DNA from: JBLMYQ01 sp050258375
GTDB lineage: Bacteria; Bacillota; Clostridia; Acetivibrionales; UBA4821
Assembly (NCBI GenBank): GCA_050258375.1
Contig: JBLMYQ010000044.1
Span: 1-15,127, forward strand
DNA: 15,127 nucleotides
Direction: 5' to 3'
Shown here: positions 14,759-15,127 of the stretch, piece after piece
Numbering within the stretch: position 1 is the first letter of the stretch
Layout of the letters: the number at the start of each line of letters is the position of its first letter
The notes under the pieces: model-generated
Seen by the model: the letters and a program-made list of their open reading frames with translations, nothing else
Told to the model about the DNA's origin: nothing
Databases searched by the model: none
Made by a program: the position numbers and the translations under genes

Positions 14759-14787
14759 TTGTCATATTTTCGCCAATAATATACAAT
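14759..14787 (+). promoter_or_regulatory. Probable promoter for the secreted-protein gene
   Basis: TTGTCA (14759-14764) and TACAAT (14782-14787) are separated by exactly 17 bases. The start of transcription would be near 14794, which leaves a leader of about 140 bases before the ATG at 14937. Confidence 0.5.
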
Positions 14788-14936
14788 TATGTCTAACGCG
14801 AGTCTATAAAGAAGCCAGAGAAATATATAGAGCTTCTAATTTCAAAAAATATCGGGAATACATCTATGAGTAAATGCTAATCAAAAGATAAGTATCTATT
14901 TTAGTTTACCCAAAAAACGGATATCGGGAGGTAATT

Positions 14937-15127
14937 ATGCAAAAAATCAAAAAAGTACTATCACTCACAATCTGTTTATCGCTGGTACTAACATCATTCA
15001 GCTTTACAGAACCCAACAGCAAACAGCAGGACCCGATTAAGCAGATTCAGGAAGGGATAAGTAAGAAAATTGGAGATGCAATTACACAAGAGGAAATTGT
15101 CAAACCAAAATCAGTAACTGATGAGGT
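14937..15127 (+). CDS. Secreted or lipid-free exported protein of unknown function, N-terminal part (3' truncated by window)
   Basis: I do not recognise this gene. The visible 63 residues begin with a clear signal peptide: a positively charged MQKIKK, a hydrophobic stretch LSLTICLSLVLTS (8-20), and a likely cleavage region around residues 22-25 (SFSFTE). The only cysteine (C13) lies in the middle of the hydrophobic stretch and not in a lipobox, so a lipoprotein is unlikely. The mature part starts with a polar, glutamine- and lysine-rich segment. Start: ATG at 14937 with GGGAGG (14926-14931) five bases upstream, a strong site. It is transcribed away from rqcH and has its own promoter. The frame stays open to the window edge. 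Confidence 0.8.
   Translation, partial: MQKIKKVLSLTICLSLVLTSFSFTEPNSKQQDPIKQIQEGISKKIGDAITQEEIVKPKSVTDE

Larger units (their letters stand above)
14602..14936. other. Divergent intergenic region between rqcH and the secreted-protein gene
   Basis: This 335-base gap holds the rqcH promoter, the solo hairpin repeat, a promoter pointing right and a leader of about 140 bases. In the leader an imperfect direct repeat is present: CAAAAAATATCGGGA (14843-14857) and a version with four extra bases at 14911-14929, the second overlapping the ribosome binding site. No riboswitch or RNA gene was recognised. Confidence 0.6.

Noticed and set aside
14812..14836. GAAGC...GCTTC inverted repeat in the same leader as a riboswitch stem
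   Set aside because: Only five base pairs with a long AT loop, and no recognised riboswitch core.
14883..14902. AGATA/TATCT inverted repeat in the leader of the secreted-protein gene as a terminator or attenuator
   Set aside because: It is very AT-rich, with a short stem and no proper T-run, so it is too weak to support a call.

Overview
The window is a piece of chromosome from a low-GC Gram-positive bacterium, most likely a member of the class Clostridia. Three things point there: the AT-rich coding sequence with strong AGGAGG-type ribosome binding sites and some TTG/GTG starts; the gene order gmk-rpoZ-coaBC-priA-def-fmt-rsmB-rlmN-prpC-prkC-rsgA-thiN, which is the classic Firmicutes order; and a DUF116 membrane protein gene between fmt and rsmB, which I associate with clostridia rather than bacilli. 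Placement below class level cannot be made from the sequence alone.

Layout: (1) 1-3660, plus strand: the last codons of guanylate kinase (gmk), RNA polymerase omega (rpoZ), a probable intrinsic terminator, bifunctional CoaBC and a short PriA helicase that seems to lack the usual winged-helix domain. (2) 3658-3916: a roughly 237-bp decayed mobile cassette between priA and def. It has imperfect terminal inverted repeats that each fold into a hairpin, a start codon with its own ribosome binding site, and the last 37 codons of what looks like a DUF559-type endonuclease gene whose middle is missing. An 11-bp direct repeat flanks it. (3) 3920-12878, plus strand: a fresh promoter, then a tight run of ten genes: def, fmt, a DUF116 protein, rsmB, rlmN, a PP2C phosphatase, a PASTA kinase, rsgA and thiN, with most junctions overlapping or nearly touching. 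(4) 12880-14601, minus strand: rqcH (NFACT family), converging on thiN with a single base between the stop codons. (5) 14602-15127: the rqcH promoter, a third (solo) copy of the hairpin repeat, a promoter with a long leader, and the start of a gene for a secreted protein of unknown function that runs off the window.

The genes form a housekeeping translation and cell-state cluster. Def and Fmt handle the N-terminal formyl group, RsmB and RlmN methylate ribosomal RNA, RsgA matures the small subunit, and the PrpC/PrkC pair reversibly phosphorylates proteins (translation GTPases among them in Bacillus) in response to cell-wall fragments. CoaBC and ThiN make cofactors, Gmk and RpoZ serve nucleotide supply and transcription, PriA restarts replication forks, and RqcH tags stalled nascent chains.

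No tRNA, rRNA, CRISPR array or intact mobile element was seen. The most unusual content is the hairpin-bounded DUF559-like remnant and its solo repeat. The three copies differ in sequence but keep perfect stems through paired changes, which suggests selection on the hairpin itself.
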